DNA of 64,000 nucleotides from positions 1 to 64,000 of the forward strand of contig JBAMJV010003100.1 of assembly GCA_037951105.1 (NCBI GenBank), written 5' to 3'. The DNA comes from Echinarachnius parma. Lineage: Eukaryota > Echinodermata > Echinoidea > Clypeasteroida > Echinarachniidae. The notes beneath the pieces were generated by a model. That model searched no databases, was not told where the DNA came from, and saw only the letters and a list, made by a program, of their open reading frames with translations. This document shows, in pieces, positions 44,806-57,598 of this stretch. Both the position numbers and the translations under genes were made by a program. The first letter of the stretch is position 1. The number at the start of each line of letters is the position of its first letter.

Positions 44806-45011
44806 CGTACATTTTCGGACCGTCCTGTACATCCCATCGCTTGACGATGGATCTTCGGAGTCACAACGGTTGTGTTGGTTCGCTTTTAACTAATAACCCC
44901 CATTGGGCATGTTATAGATAAGCTGATTTATAACACTCTGACAGTTTTGCTTTTGTTATTGTCAACGAAATTATGGATTTTCTTTACACTGAACACTTAT
45001 GAGAGAAATGC

Positions 45012-45310
45012 TTAAAGTGATCCATTAATTTCATAAGAATTTTCCGATAGTGATATTTGAGACTTCAATCATAAACCAATACCATTGAAAGATATATTTC
45101 TGAAAGATGAAACAGATTTACTATTCACCTATATATAATAGTCATGCCAGTAAAAAGGTGAACATTATGTAAGATGTTATTACCTACCACCCATTGATTT
45201 TGATTACAATCGAAAAGCGTTCCTGAACGCTTTCCAATTGAAGGTACAATAGGAAGTAGAAGCTCTAAGTGATTTCGGTTGGATTTGACAAAGTTAATGG
45301 ATCACTTTAA
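45012..45310 (-). mobile_element. Family A element, copy 4, short form
   Basis: TTAAAGTGATCCATTAATTT at the left, AAGTTAATGGATCACTTTAA at the right, TTAA at both edges. The core hairpin AAAAGCGTTCCTGAACGCTTT at 45215-45235 is nearly perfect. About 130 bases shorter than copies 1-3, so an internal deletion form. Confidence 0.9.
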
Positions 45311-45314
45311 TTTC

Positions 45315-46260
45315 TTTCCGATGGGCACAGCGAATAACTGAATAATAGAAGATGTTTGATAAGGTAGTCTATAACATGAATGTGCGCAAACGTGATGTTT
45401 TTGTAATACATACCCTTAGAGAATTCGAGTCTCTTTTAAGTGTATAATATTAATCCAGAGTATGTTTACAACCTACAGTCAGGACAAACACCTCCTTTCC
45501 TTCCGCCTTTTTTGCTAGCTAAAACTTGGTCACAACGTCTGCCTCCCCCCTCCCCCCCCCCTCCCTCCTCCACCCCTCTCCTTTTTCTCTTATATACATG
45601 AAATACATGTTTTTCATCACGAAGAAAGTTCTTCTTTTTCAGGTCATACGCCTATAGCCCAAGATACGTATTGGCTTTAACTATGATCCCCACTCAAATT
45701 ATATCCCTTTTGTAAAATTCATGATTGGTAATAAATAATAGAAATGAAATGAAACAACTTGTCTTTGCTAAATCGTCTGCAGCCTGCGCCCCAAAATAGA
45801 TTGTGTAATACTTATGTCCTCTACATTGGAATGGGGTGCACAATTATCACTGAGGGGAGGTAGGGCGGGCAATAATAATAATACCCATTCCCTTGTTAGC
45901 CGTGTTAGCTAGACCTCTGCATGGTAAATTATCGATTCATCTGAACTGCAATGTCCTTCTATTAAATCATTAAGGCCTAGAGCCATCAAACATGCTGAAA
46001 ACATGAATAAACAAGCCAGCTAAAGTCACCAGAAGGGTTTGAAGAGTTCCTAGCCCATGATGGAGCTAGACTGGTTGGTATAATGATGCTAAACTAACAC
46101 TTCAGATTACTAAAATGGCTCATTTTAATCACGAGGAAGAATTCCTCCATGTAAGCGCAGCAAGGACTACGATGCTTAGGGTATCAATTATTTACAGATT
46201 CGACTAAAGAAAGCTCGAGTGACATGTCCAATAATAAGTTGGAGTCTGTGCAATGGTGGC
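45315..46260. other. Non-coding stretch with a second LINE-like tail
   Basis: GTAATAAATAATAGAAATGAAATGAAA at 45728-45754 echoes the tail at 36220-36250. A C-rich tract lies at 45541-45570. No genes. Confidence 0.35.
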
Positions 46261-46264
46261 ACTA

Positions 46265-46284
46265 GGGGGGGGGGGGGGGGGGGG
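46265..46284 (+). repeat. (G)20 homopolymer
   Basis: Uninterrupted G run. Confidence 0.95.
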
Positions 46285-46989
46285 TTAGTGGGCCTTGATA
46301 TCTTAAGATAATAATAATAAGGGGTTTTACATTTTATAACGATTGTTTTTAGTATCGTATTTCTGTGCCCCCCTTTCCCAAGTTGACGCCTTCACCGAGT
46401 CAGAATGGGATTTTGGTGTGCGTGTAATACCATTCCCCACCCCCTTCTCACAAAAGGCTCATGCCCTGCTTGTCACCTCCCCACACTGTTGAATTCCCGC
46501 CGCTGAGCCCGTGTCTTGTAAAATTACTTTTTCATGAGGACGAGACCTTTTGTGTGGTTATTCTTCTTTTTAAGACGAGTAAAAATAGGACAATTATAAT
46601 GAAATATAATGATGTATTATATTCTTTTTTTAGTGTGACGCAGGGTTATATGTTACTCAAATTTGGTCAATTACACAATTACGTATATGTAGGTCGAGCC
46701 TAATTATGTGTGACCTAGATGGTAACACGAGAATATCGACCTCTTTATGCATTATTAGAGTAAATACTTATTATGTTATGGATATTACAATTCCCAACTG
46801 CCTATTGGTACTCGGTGTTAAATTTAACTCTGAAAATGCCAGGGACGCAGTTGTATATCATTCATTCTTGCTATATAAAATACATTATTTATATTGTTTT
46901 GTACAAATTTGCATCATCAGCGATTTAGCACTGTAAGAGCTAATGAAACTCGACGTCATGGCGCCAAAAATAGAGCACATCCGACTCTT

Positions 46990-47085
46990 TGTAATTAGGC
47001 ACGGTCCCACATCATAGAGATCGGTGTTATTGTGATTAAGCGCAGTCCCATATCATAGGGATTTGTGTTATTACAAGAGACAAGC
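46990..47085 (+). repeat. Short tandem duplication, ~50 bp unit
   Basis: TTAGGCACGGTCCCACATCATAGAGATCGGTGTTATT is followed by TTAAGCGCAGTCCCATATCATAGGGATTTGTGTTATT. Confidence 0.85.
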
Positions 47086-47089
47086 TTAA

Positions 47090-48745
47090 TATCCACCGCA
47101 GATTGCATTGATTGTCATCATCCAGGGATGATATGATTTCTCTTGACCACTGCTTTGTAATTATCGCCTGCATTAACGTGTTCGGTCCTAAATATTGAAA
47201 TTACCACAGAGTTAAACATGGTCCTATGATATTCCCATCGGCAATGTGGTGAAATGTACATTCAAGCCTTGTTATACACAACTACACTGTATTGTATGTG
47301 CAACTTTTATAATATTAGTACTTTTAGAGAAACTTGTAGAGGGTGGTGCCCGAAGAAATATATGCAAGGGGAGCGGGGGCAAATCCAATGTGCTCTCATG
47401 GTAACTTTTGGTAAGAAATGGATGATAACCATTTTTATGAAGTGACAAAGTTGCAGTTTCCTTATGATTTAACGACATAAAACACGTTTGACTGCCACCC
47501 CCTCCCCCACCCCCCCCCCCCCCCCCCCCTCCGTCCCTCTCACATACATACCAGTTCGGTTGCTTCGCTTTACTTATCATGCTCATTAGCTATTGAAATG
47601 TAACGAACTAAAAATACGCTTAATTCGAACAAAACAAATGTAAGGGGGTACATCCTGCAGCCCTATTGGTTTCGTTGCTTCACTCCTTAAATAACCCCCG
47701 CAAAAAAATATAAATGATTAAACCAAATCGCATCAAGCGACTGCCCTGATCGAAATATATCGGAATTAGGTCTGTTTATGCGATAAGTACGTACAAATCT
47801 TATCATCCTTGCCGGATTAAAAAATAAAGGTGAATCATTTTCCCCTTAGGGGATGGCATATCGAAGTGAAACTAAATCTCAAAACCGCTTGAAGAAGAAA
47901 AAAAACACACACGGAAAAACAGCAATTGGCTGATTAATGGTTCCCTGGTGAAATAAAATGAAATAACATTATCAAATAATGATGATAATACCCACAGATT
48001 ACCAATTACTCTTAATTGTTATTTAACATATTGAACGCAAACTGTTTCATGTGAGACATTATCTCTTTTGTCAGACGGACATTTCCCTTCTTTAATTAAA
48101 TTGATTTGTTTATATAAATAAAGGGATATGAACAACCGCGTCATAGGATAAACAGGGCATAGTAGCGAAGCTAAGATGGAAGGAGTCAGGGGCCGCACCC
48201 CCCCCCCCCCCCTAGACTCAGTCCCCTCCTGCATTCGTTTAAAACAACACCTGTTGTTTGAAATGCATGCACAACAAAGCAGCAATGTCCTTGCATGTAG
48301 ATTATGTAGGATGTCTAACAATGGGTATATTAAATTCACCATTTAGAGTGTTAAAAGGATAAGGGAACCCCATTCAACTTGTCATCATTGCATACACATG
48401 TATCTGTGCCAAATTTGCGCTCGAAGCACACAAGGGGTTCAACCATATTTTGGCTACTGCTGCCCCCACCTTCCCCGATTGTATAAAAACTTGCCCTTTC
48501 TATGCCCCCGGTTTTGATCATCTGGCGTTGCCACAGACAGAACATTAAAATGTTGTTGCAAAATGCAGTAAAACCCATTACGATTTTAAAGTAAGACCTC
48601 TATTGTGTCATACAAGATAATACCCGTCAAATGTTACTTCGCTCAATGAAAGATATCAAGGTATGTTTTCGAAGTTATGAAAATCAATTAGAAGTTATGA
48701 TATTCAATCCTCCATTAAAGACTACTGTATACGTGGGGATGCTAC
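47090..48745. other. Non-coding stretch with (C)20 and (C)15 runs
   Basis: C runs lie at 47510-47529 and 48198-48212. Frames across them are artefacts. Confidence 0.4.
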
Positions 48746-48754
48746 ACTACGGAT

Positions 48755-48882
48755 CGGCAAATAAAACTAAGGCTAGTGTGAGCGCACTATGATTACATCC
48801 AGTGTGTATTACGCACCGTTCGCAAGGCGTTCGAAAGATGGAACCGCGCATCTGGTTAAGAATCCGAACCACCTTAGTATTT
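48755..48882 (-). mobile_element. Family F partial copy
   Basis: GTGTGTATTACGCACCGTTCGCAAGGCGTTCG and AAGAATCCGAACCACCTTA are complement-family F, with the terminus AAGGTGGTTCGGATTC preserved. Confidence 0.7.
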
Positions 48883-49284
48883 CATATTTAAGCAGAAATG
48901 GAGATACTACGTTTTCTTGCAGTGAACCACTTCACATACAAGTAGGTTGTTGTATTCTACGTGTACTAAAGTTCCAAACCGCCAAACGGAGTGGCATTAA
49001 TTAATTTGATTATCATTCTGCGATTGATAATCATCGATAGTATGGACAGGATTTCCCCTGGAATTGAGAATAGTTGGGTCAATTGACTAGAAGCCAGCAT
49101 CAGATAACCATTCTTGACATCGCCTGTCGCTTTTCATCGCAATGTTGATGATATCCATTCTCTCACACACTGCCTCTTACAAAATAGTGCGTTTCCTGTG
49201 AACTCCTGTGTGTGATAATAATTAGGTGCATGGTTTGCGCGCCAATCGCTACGTATGCAGGTGTGCTTTAAGTGCCGAACAAAA

Positions 49285-49410
49285 TGTTACGAACGAGTTG
49301 TTTAGTGCGCGTCGCATTTTGGCTGGTGCCATATCAAACTATATATATGGCCAGTGCAACGAATTGAACGAATTGTTTTATGCGCATCGAATTTTGGGCG
49401 CACGAGGGAT
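49285..49410 (+). repeat. Diverged tandem duplication, ~76 bp unit
   Basis: GAACGAGTTGTTTAGTGCGCGTCGCATTTTGGC near 49291 recurs as GAACGAATTGTTTTATGCGCATCGAATTTTGGGC near 49367. Confidence 0.75.
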
Positions 49411-49969
49411 TTGGTGCGCATAGCCGCTTCGGGCAGTGCACGCATGAGTGAACGCATCGTTTTGAGCGCATCACGCACCTTGTTTCTACGCACTTTTATT
49501 TGCTCATTCGAATTGATCGTTATTTGAGACGGATAGAACCTAACGGTTGCTTCAGCCACTTTATCCACGCTATCCACCTTTAACGTCAGATTTAGGCGGA
49601 AAGGGGGCCGGGGTGTGAAGAGAGTTATTTCTTCACACTGGCTTAGCAACGGATGACGCATTATTGGGTGGTTTCTCACACATATTAGCTCTTGCAATCA
49701 GCCTGCCGACGGCGCGGATTCGGAGCAAGCATAACATATCATAAGGACTATTAATCCCTGCAGTTTATAAAGTATATTATATCAATGAAGTTGCGATAAA
49801 TGTATGCCTGACTTCAACCTCGGAAGACTTAATAAGCTCACGAGGTCTACTTAGCTTAATTCATTGCCTACATGGCCTATGGGGACCCAGTCAACCATGT
49901 ACGTACAACACCTTGGGAGTTGACATAAGCGGATTCTAAGCGGATTCGTATTTGAAGACAGATAAGACC

Positions 49970-51398
49970 CCCTTCAAGGACTTTCCAAGGTCATTCACAG
50001 AAAAACGCTTCGAACAACTTCACATCTAATTGAGATGATTGCTGCGTTGGGGGGGGGGGGGGGGGGGGGGGGGTTTACACTCCCCTTACCGGAGGCATAA
50101 ACAGTGATCAATCATATTAACCTATTGCATACTTGAACATGGTGGGTCCTGTATTAACTCTACGGGAATGGCTAATTCTTGTAGGGAAGAGGTTAACTGG
50201 GCAAAGAGGGGTGGACTGGGGCATTCATTCTCATGATTGAGAAGCTATTGTGATTCCCACTTCCCACTCTACCTCACAAATTATAGAAACACAAAAGAAA
50301 TGACGACGACGAAAGGAACAGCGACGACGACAACAACAACAACAACAACAATACAAAACGACAGATTATAACGGATTATTTAATTTGCATGTATTTCTTT
50401 CTATAGAGGAAATAGTGAGAAGAGGGGGCAGCTAATGGCGCACGAGGGAAATAAGGACTTTCCAAGGTCATTCATAGAAAGGAAACAAATCGCTTCAAAC
50501 AACTTCATATCTAATCGAGATGATTGCTGCGTTTGGGGAACGAGTGTACACTCCCCTTGCTAGGGGCATAAACAGTGTTCAATCCTATTAACCTGGCAAA
50601 GAGTGGTGGAGTCAGGCATTTATTCTCATGATTGAGTAGCTTTTGTGAACCCTTCAAACTATTGCAACAACAAAAGCAGCGACGACGACGAAGACAACAA
50701 CAACAACAACAACACAAAGCAACAACAAGAATGGATTATAACGGATTATTTCGTTTGCATTTCTTTCTTTCTTAAAGGGGTATTCCGGGCCTGATAAAAC
50801 CATTCGTTATTTGAATAAGCAGAATAAGAGGCATAATTGGTGAAAATTTGATAAAAATCAGATAAGAAACACGGGAGTTATACCTATATGAACATCATGT
50901 AGTAATCAGCGATCGTTTCAAAATTGCCGCCATATGCAACATCATTGACGAGCAACTCGCCATGGCTTTAGTACATGAAAATACACTTATTTCTCATTTT
51001 CGTTGCTAAAAAGTAAATTTTCTCTGCTTGTTTTCACGAATTCATAGAAGAATATCGATTGGCCAACCTCTTTGGAATTTGTAAGCTCATAAATTTGCTT
51101 TGTTATTAAGAAAATTCAAATTTTGTAAGATTTCCATGTAGAAGTCAAAATGGCTGCAGCTCGCAAGTGACGTCACGATCGATAGCAATTGCGAACGATA
51201 CTAAAAATCGGAGCAAAGTTCATCCTGTCATAACTTTTTTATTGCTCTACCGTTTTGGCTCAGATTTTCGATCATGATTCTTCATATTCACTTTATTTTA
51301 TAGCAAACATCACATTTCTGGGGTGGAATTCCCCTTTAAATGGTGAGAGGAGGGGGCAGCTAATGATACACAAGGGAAATATTGCCCCGCCCCATCCC
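49970..51398 (+). repeat. Segmental tandem duplication, ~480 bp unit; second copy carries an insertion
   Basis: Copy 1 spans about 49975-50450 and copy 2 about 50452-51398. Shared blocks in the same order: GGACTTTCCAAGGTCATTCA, GAGATGATTGCTGCGTT, ACACTCCCCTT, GGGGCATAAACAGTG, CATTYATTCTCATGATTGA, (CAA)n, GGATTATAACGGATTATTT, and finally GAGGGGGCAGCTAATG. Copy 2 is longer because a family H element (50776-51335) interrupts it. Copy 1 has a (G)25 run at 50049-50073 that copy 2 lacks. Confidence 0.9.
50772..51339 (+). mobile_element. Family H element, TTAAAGGGGTATTCCGG end
   Basis: It starts TTAAAGGGGTATTCCGGGCC and ends GGTGGAATTCCCCTTTAA, with inverted ends of ~16 bases and TTAA on both sides (50772-50775, 51336-51339). 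The ~560 bp interior is not palindromic and has no coding capacity. The related duplicated segment at 49975-50450 lacks it. Confidence 0.9.
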
Positions 51399-51399
51399 C

Positions 51400-52940
51400 T
51401 TTGCTCCCCCCCTAACTCTCAATCATCTATACATTACTACGCCATTGCCGTGACCCATTTGGGAAGGTTTGGAGAAAAAGACCCATTCGGGAAGGTTCCC
51501 TTGTTAGATTAAGCATATATACACTTTTGTGATCCACTAAGCAGAATCAACACGGGAATGATCTCACCTTTTCCTATAACCCTCCAATCGCCAAGGATAT
51601 TACGGGAGCAAATCTATGGACACCTGCATTGTCCAGATAACGATATAAAATTGCACCCTTGGGTTTGTGAGTGTTAATGTACAAACGGTGTATCCCCTTG
51701 GTTCAATTACAATAATCCACCAACCTATGCCCGAAGGACGCCCGCGGTGTAGGAAACCTCAGAGCAACCAGATCGTGAATTAGGATCATCAAACTTTTCC
51801 CGCGTTTTATTTCCCAAGTAAATATTCTGTTTTTCTTTCCCCCTGTACATGTAAACATCATTGTGTTGCAGCGTATACTGTCGTTGTTTGTTTTGATCAC
51901 CATAAAGTCACCGTGTCGGTAAGTTCAGAAATGTGCAGTACAGGGCAGCGCCATCTTTTCATAACCAAGCAGAAACGTGCGCACAAGTGTGAAAGACGCT
52001 CACGCAGGTAAAGCACCTTGTTGTATACTAAAGCCCACCGCACACTACACGTACACGATCTGATTCCGATTTGACGAACAACAACTTCGGAACTGAACTA
52101 AAAACAAGAAGCGCGTATAATATAGAAAACATGTGGTATACAGTGGTGTAGATCCTCAATCGTTCGTCGGGTAGGATCGGATCGAATCGTATAGTGTTGC
52201 GACGGGCTTAAGCTCTTTGCGAAGTGCTCGCTGAATGACGCAGCGCCTTTAATATATAATTCTCGCGAGTAATATAGCAGAGGGACTCCGGGGGTTGGGA
52301 ACTTCGGATCCACACTGTCTTGCCTCAAGATATGTCAAGTCTCAGTGAACGTGGGAAATTCGGGTCATCAAACTTTTCAAATTTGTTTGGGTGCTAGTAC
52401 AATTTTGTCTTCTTCAAATTTTCGTTTCCCGTACATTCTGTCGTGTTAACAAGTGTGGTTGTTTTGCTTAATTGTGATTGACACGTGATAATGTCTTTTA
52501 CTAGTAATCTAAACGGTCAGTTCCTAAATGTATAATTATGTTTATCTCCAAGGCTCCATCACAATAATTTATAATAGGAAACATTCGACACCTATATGCG
52601 ATTTAGTATCTTTTTGTTATCAAATTATTTTGTAGATTACATTTAGCATATTTTGTTCTCCCGTAAACTCCGTCTTAATCCGGCGGTCTTCAATATCTCT
52701 AATGTGATCGGAATTGTACATTCTATATTACAAACAGCCTCTACTTTATACTGGGACCTCGAATGTTCCATCATAACATAGCAACTAAAATGCCGGAGAG
52801 ATGACCGTGATACAGCAAACCACAAATCTACACTTATCTGTCATGCTTGACATGAAGTAGAATGTTCCGTGGGAATTACAAATGTCGTGAATAACGTTCA
52901 TCAAACTTTTGGAGGGTTTTCGAGCAGATTCTCTTCTTCT
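51400..52940. other. Non-coding stretch, nothing recognised
   Basis: No motif-bearing frame and no clear structure were seen. Two 'catcaaacttttc' words recur near 51786, 52368 and (as 'catcaaacttttgg') 52900, each followed by a G/T-rich block, so a very diverged repeat is possible. Confidence 0.3.
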
Positions 52941-52943
52941 ATA

Positions 52944-53925
52944 CTCCGCAAAAAAAGAAACTGGACACTTGTATGAGACCAAATATTTCGTATTCATTAA
53001 CGATAAAATATATGATATTGTATATCAAATTAAAGATAAAATTACCCTCTTCAATATTCGCATAAAATCCAGATGAAATCATTCATGCATGACTTGTCAC
53101 GGTCAATTAACCACACCAAGGTCTGTTTTCAAAAATAGCAAAACTGGAACATCCACTCAACCATATAAATGTTGATAAGCATAATCTAAAACGCTTTATT
53201 CGTGAGATGGCATAATTTTTCATTACAAATGTGACCTTTTCTATCTTCATCTCAATAAAGAGTATGAATGAAGACAAATTGTGAACGTTATATGTGTTAT
53301 TTTCATCCAAAAGTAACAAAATTGGGAATTCCATGGCAAAGCCTTATTAGTCAAAACCACAGTTTGTGCCCTTATTTCAGCATGAAAATGGTATAAATTC
53401 TTCTCAAGAATTATACCCTAGTCCAAAGATCTTCAAAACCTGAAGTCACCCTTGGTCAAACATTTGGGCAGTCTTTATCATTTTCTCTAGGTAATTATGG
53501 TTAAAATTACAGGGGACACATGAAATAGACAAGCTTCATGCCTGTAATACAGACCAGTATGATAATGCTCTCATAACCTGTCCCTGTTTTATTGACAAAT
53601 TTGTATTTCCAGAGTTTGTTCATAACAATACAGTTGAATAATATCATAATTTACTTGCCCCGCTCATCTTGTTTTAAGTGAAACGCTTACTATCATTTCA
53701 GTCGAATGGTGTGGTCCTCCATTGTTTTACTATTTTTGAAAACAGACCTTGCTAGTGTTAATTGACCATGGGATTTCATGCATGAACGATTACACCTTTA
53801 AGTTATACCCTGCATGTAGAGGACTAAATTCCCTTTAATTTGACATATGATAATGTACACTTTATCGTACATTAATATGAAATATTTCAACTGATACAAG
53901 TGTCCAGTTTCTTTTTTTGCGGAGT
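52944..53925. mobile_element. 982 bp TA-flanked element with ~210 bp terminal inverted repeats
   Basis: CTCCGCAAAAAAAGAAACTG at the left and its inverted partner at the right are flanked by TA (52942-52943, 53926-53927). The arms stay alignable to about 210 bases, ending with AAGGTCTGTTTTCAAAAATAG on both sides. TACTCCGCAAAAAAAGAAA-type ends occur on mariner-superfamily elements of invertebrates. The ~560 base interior has no transposase motif, so it is non-autonomous. Confidence 0.9.
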
Positions 53926-53929
53926 ATAT

Positions 53930-54460
53930 TTTACCATTCGTTTTTCTCTTTCATTTATTTGAAAAGTAGTGTATTAGGCTAATAAAGAGGATCATCGCGT
54001 GAAGATGTTCATTTTATACACATTGTTTTGCCTGATATTCTTAAATCCATGCATGATTTAACACTTGAGTCAAATTATACATTATTTTATATCAAATAAT
54101 AATAAGTTATTAATGCACTTAAATCGTATCAGTTTAGTTCTCGCTCTGGTTATGGTTAAATCACTCAAAATAACAAATACTAGTATTGAAAAGCAAACCT
54201 TATAGCATTTGAGTTTAGGTCTTCAACAAAATGTATTTTTAAAGATATTCTTGCTCATTTCTGTCGACAGCTCATAATAACGGTAAATATATCTCTCTCT
54301 CATAAAGAACTTCGCGTTCACACGGGTCCTTATCATCGACGATGAGACTCTTCATTATCTCCGAGGATACCATCCGGATGTAGTGTGCCTGCGTTTTGTC
54401 GCGCCTGCGGTCCGGTTGTTGTTGTTTTATCATTTGGCGTTCATTCCAAATGAATATTTA
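53930..54460. other. AT-rich non-coding stretch, nothing recognised
   Basis: No gene recognised. Confidence 0.35.
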
Positions 54461-54464
54461 CGCG

Positions 54465-54572
54465 GTCATGAATATGTATGCAGTCATGTTTTCATCATAA
54501 ATGGATATTTATGCGGTCATGTTTTCATCATATATGAATATTTCTGCGTTCATGTTTTCGTCACACAGCGCG
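54465..54572 (+). repeat. Three tandem copies of a ~36 bp unit
   Basis: TATGCAGTCATGTTTTCATCATAAATGGAT, TATGCGGTCATGTTTTCATCATATATGAAT and TCTGCGTTCATGTTTTCGTC follow each other. Confidence 0.85.
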
Positions 54573-54580
54573 CGCACGTG

Positions 54581-55251
54581 AATAAGGGAGTTCGTACGTA
54601 GTTAGCCCATGGAGCAACGGACGTAACCGGGTTTTCGGAAGATTGTACCAAGATTGGGGCTTTACGCGTACGTTTACGGCACAGCCTGTGACGCACGCAT
54701 TTAAAGTACAGGAGCTCTATGCAGAATTTCCGCGTGCGTGCGTGAATTCTCCTTGTGTTTCGTTACGTTTGAAAGACCTGACCAAAAAAAAACTCACCTT
54801 AATCCTAAAATATTTAAAATTTGAATAAATATAACCATTCATTTTAATTTTCAAACTTGAAGCAGGCTAAATCATTTTTTAAAGAATAAAAATCACATCT
54901 TTGCCCGTTTTCAACACTTAAAAGAAAACAGTACACACAAATCTACGTATGGGGTCTTTGCGATTTCAATAAAAGCCCAGATACGAACGTTGACATTTTT
55001 GTTAAAATCCGAAAATAAATAGAAAAAACAAATTAAAAAAAATCAGTCTTATGTATATGAGATGTCTATTATGATTAATTCAGAAAAACATTCATGACTT
55101 CGAGCCAAATTTCCCGTGAAAACTCGTTTCAAATGTGACAATAATTGCACGAAGGTCTATGGGACAACGGGCTTTATCGATGTTTTTGGTACAGTGATTT
55201 TCGTCTCAGAAATTGGCGCATGCGCAGTTTGTAACTACGAACTCCCTTATT
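54581..55251. mobile_element. 671 bp element with AATAAGGGAGTTCGTA inverted ends
   Basis: AATAAGGGAGTTCGTACGTAG at the left and CTACGAACTCCCTTATT at the right are inverted (~17 bases). The interior is non-coding. The target duplication is unclear. It may belong to a family not otherwise present here. Confidence 0.65.
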
Positions 55252-55466
55252 AGTTTGTTTTCGCACGGGAAAAAGATCGCTGACATGAAGTCAACATTAT
55301 CAACGAGATAGTATCGTGATTATGTGCGTCCACACGGCCCGAAACTACGACGCACCGCTGGGGGTCACCGCTAAACTTTAATTTTTCCACGACTAAACCA
55401 CAATAAATACTGTTGTCTGAAACTAAAATTGTGGAGCTCCGTTCAGAAACTACACATTTTCTAGAT

Positions 55467-55625
55467 AGGATTCATAAATCAGACGCGCGGTGCCATCTTG
55501 TGAACGCATTGCGCACGCTGCGGTATGCACATTGGCTCAGTGTTGTGCATTGCGCACAAACTAGCCTACTTCAAAATGGCGAACCGCAGTGTAGCGACAC
55601 CAAACATGACAACCTTAAAAACTAT
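55467..55625 (+). mobile_element. Family F copy, long form
   Basis: GGATTCATAAATCAGACGCG, GTGCCATCTTGTGAACGCATTGCGCACGCTGCG and TTGCGCACAAACTAGCCTAC, then AAAATGGCGAACC, define the family F body most clearly. Confidence 0.75.
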
Positions 55626-55880
55626 GACCTATAAACTTTAAGTGGTGGTCCCTCCGAGTGAACGCTACGTATTAGAAGAAAGGTCGTCGCGTTTCTTGGT
55701 CAACCATCAAAACATCGAAGCGGAAAAGTGCTTCTAGGAAGAATAATTTATTATTCATGCTGTTTATTTGTAATACAAGCGCTCTTTGAACACCACTTTC
55801 ACACGCTTTCTAACAGCGGCGTAGCTTAAAACAAAGAGGCAAATGAGGATATAATCACCCCCTTCATGCACCCCACCCCT

Positions 55881-55897
55881 CCCCCCCCCCCCCCCCC
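55881..55897 (-). repeat. (C)17 homopolymer
   Basis: Uninterrupted C run. Confidence 0.95.
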
Positions 55898-55944
55898 AAC
55901 TGACCCTACTGCCCATCTTGCCGCGCGAACAATAATTATGTCTT

Positions 55945-56045
55945 TTAAATGTCACGTTTTGTGCCATCTTGGTGAACGTCTTACGCACGGTGTAATGTAG
56001 CAATAGCCTGGTTACGAATGTTCTGACCACGGTGTAGCCTTTCGA
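55945..56045 (+). mobile_element. Family F partial copy
   Basis: GTGCCATCTTGGTGAACGTCTTACGCACGGTG, CAATAGCCTGG and the CACGGTGTAGCCTTTCGACAC end. Confidence 0.6.
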
Positions 56046-56049
56046 CACT

Positions 56050-57590
56050 GCCCTCCATATTTCCACGCATGCTAATATTTAATATGAAAAACTTACCACC
56101 ATTTTTTAAGGCTGCACCCTTCATTATAATAATTGTTGCCCCCTCGCCTCTTCCCATCTGTGTTCTTCCGTGGCTTTACAACTGTAGGTATGAAGCTGAA
56201 CGTGCTGTAAGAAAGACTAATTAATTATCCTATATCAGAAAATGTCACACCCTCATAAACACCCTATTTATCACATTAATTTCTCTATATGATGGTTTAT
56301 TTGACAGCTCTTTCCTAGCAGTGCGAGCATTTTTCATCAGGATTGCATGCAACACGTACGGTATTCAACTCGTTGAATATGATATTCGAGTCTCCTTCAC
56401 TGCATTAACTCTATGGGAATGGCAATATCTAGTAGTGAATAGTTACAGTTTCATAACTGCGTTGTAACATTTCTACTAAAATAGCTAAGATATCTCAAAT
56501 TATGTACGAAAAGAATTTTAAAGATACAACTATTAACTAGTTATAGGCTGCAGGCGAAATAACACATATGTTTCATTTATGCCTTTACAAAGTTTTGGGT
56601 GCTTTGTTTTCCCCAAAAAATAAGATCCACAACGGTCTGAGAAAATGTGAAAAACGACAGGCAACCAAAACAATCTAATTTGTCTCTTCGCAGATGTTAT
56701 AGAATAGATTGTTTTATAACATTTACGATTTGGAACTTCGCCAACGATTCGCGTTATGTAACTGACACGCCGCGCAATTCGATTTCACTTGAAAATAAAT
56801 GATTTCGAATTCGATTAACGATGTTTGGGCGAGAGTGCTTACAAATCAAAATAAGATAATTCCACAATAATTTGGCATGACTCCAAAACTTGTAATATGT
56901 CAAACCTACCTGAGTTTGGCAGCTAATGCGTCTTGTTTGTCTTGTATTAATGAATGTCCCCATGAGAAACTTGTACACTCATCACGATTAGACTCTTCAT
57001 CCTTAGGGAAATGTAATGACAATTCATGTTAACTTATAAACGTTCTGACGATAAACAATGATTGAATGTTGTCTGCGTAAAAGCATGTAATTATCTATGT
57101 TTTGGAAAATACAAAATGCAACATCAAACACTTGTCTTATGATTTCAGTAAATTATACTTCATAAAGCAATGGCATTTTGCTCTAGCAATATTTATTTAT
57201 GTTATCATAGATTCTAATCTTCATGTTTTTAAATATGAATCACAATCTATGACTTACTAGTTTTTATTATGAGTTAGTGTGATTTGCATAATAATAATGT
57301 TGTATATCATTAGGCGAAGCATTCTTTTGATTATACTATAATCAGTTTCAACTCAAATATAATGTCAATAACCTAATATATACTTTACATCTATAGGTTC
57401 ATGCATGTTGTTGTAAAATAAAAATTAACGACACCATGAAATGGCTCTATTCTCTTCAACGTCAGAGCGCCATTCAGAAAATCGCATTAAAAAAAAAATA
57501 ACGAGAAAAGGAGACGACAATATACTTATCACGTAAGCCCCGGCGAAACAGAAAATCACCAAATGTTTACGTTAACCTATCTTTGCGGAA
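56050..57590. other. AT-rich non-coding stretch, nothing recognised
   Basis: A fragment at 56403-56440 (TTAACTCTATGGGAATGGCAATATCTAGTAG) echoes the tandem repeat at 58447. No genes. Confidence 0.35.
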
Positions 57591-57598
57591 AAGAAGGG

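Noticed and set aside
49302..49697. 131-codon minus-strand frame
   Set aside because: It overlaps a diverged tandem duplication and shows no recognised motif or plausible start context.
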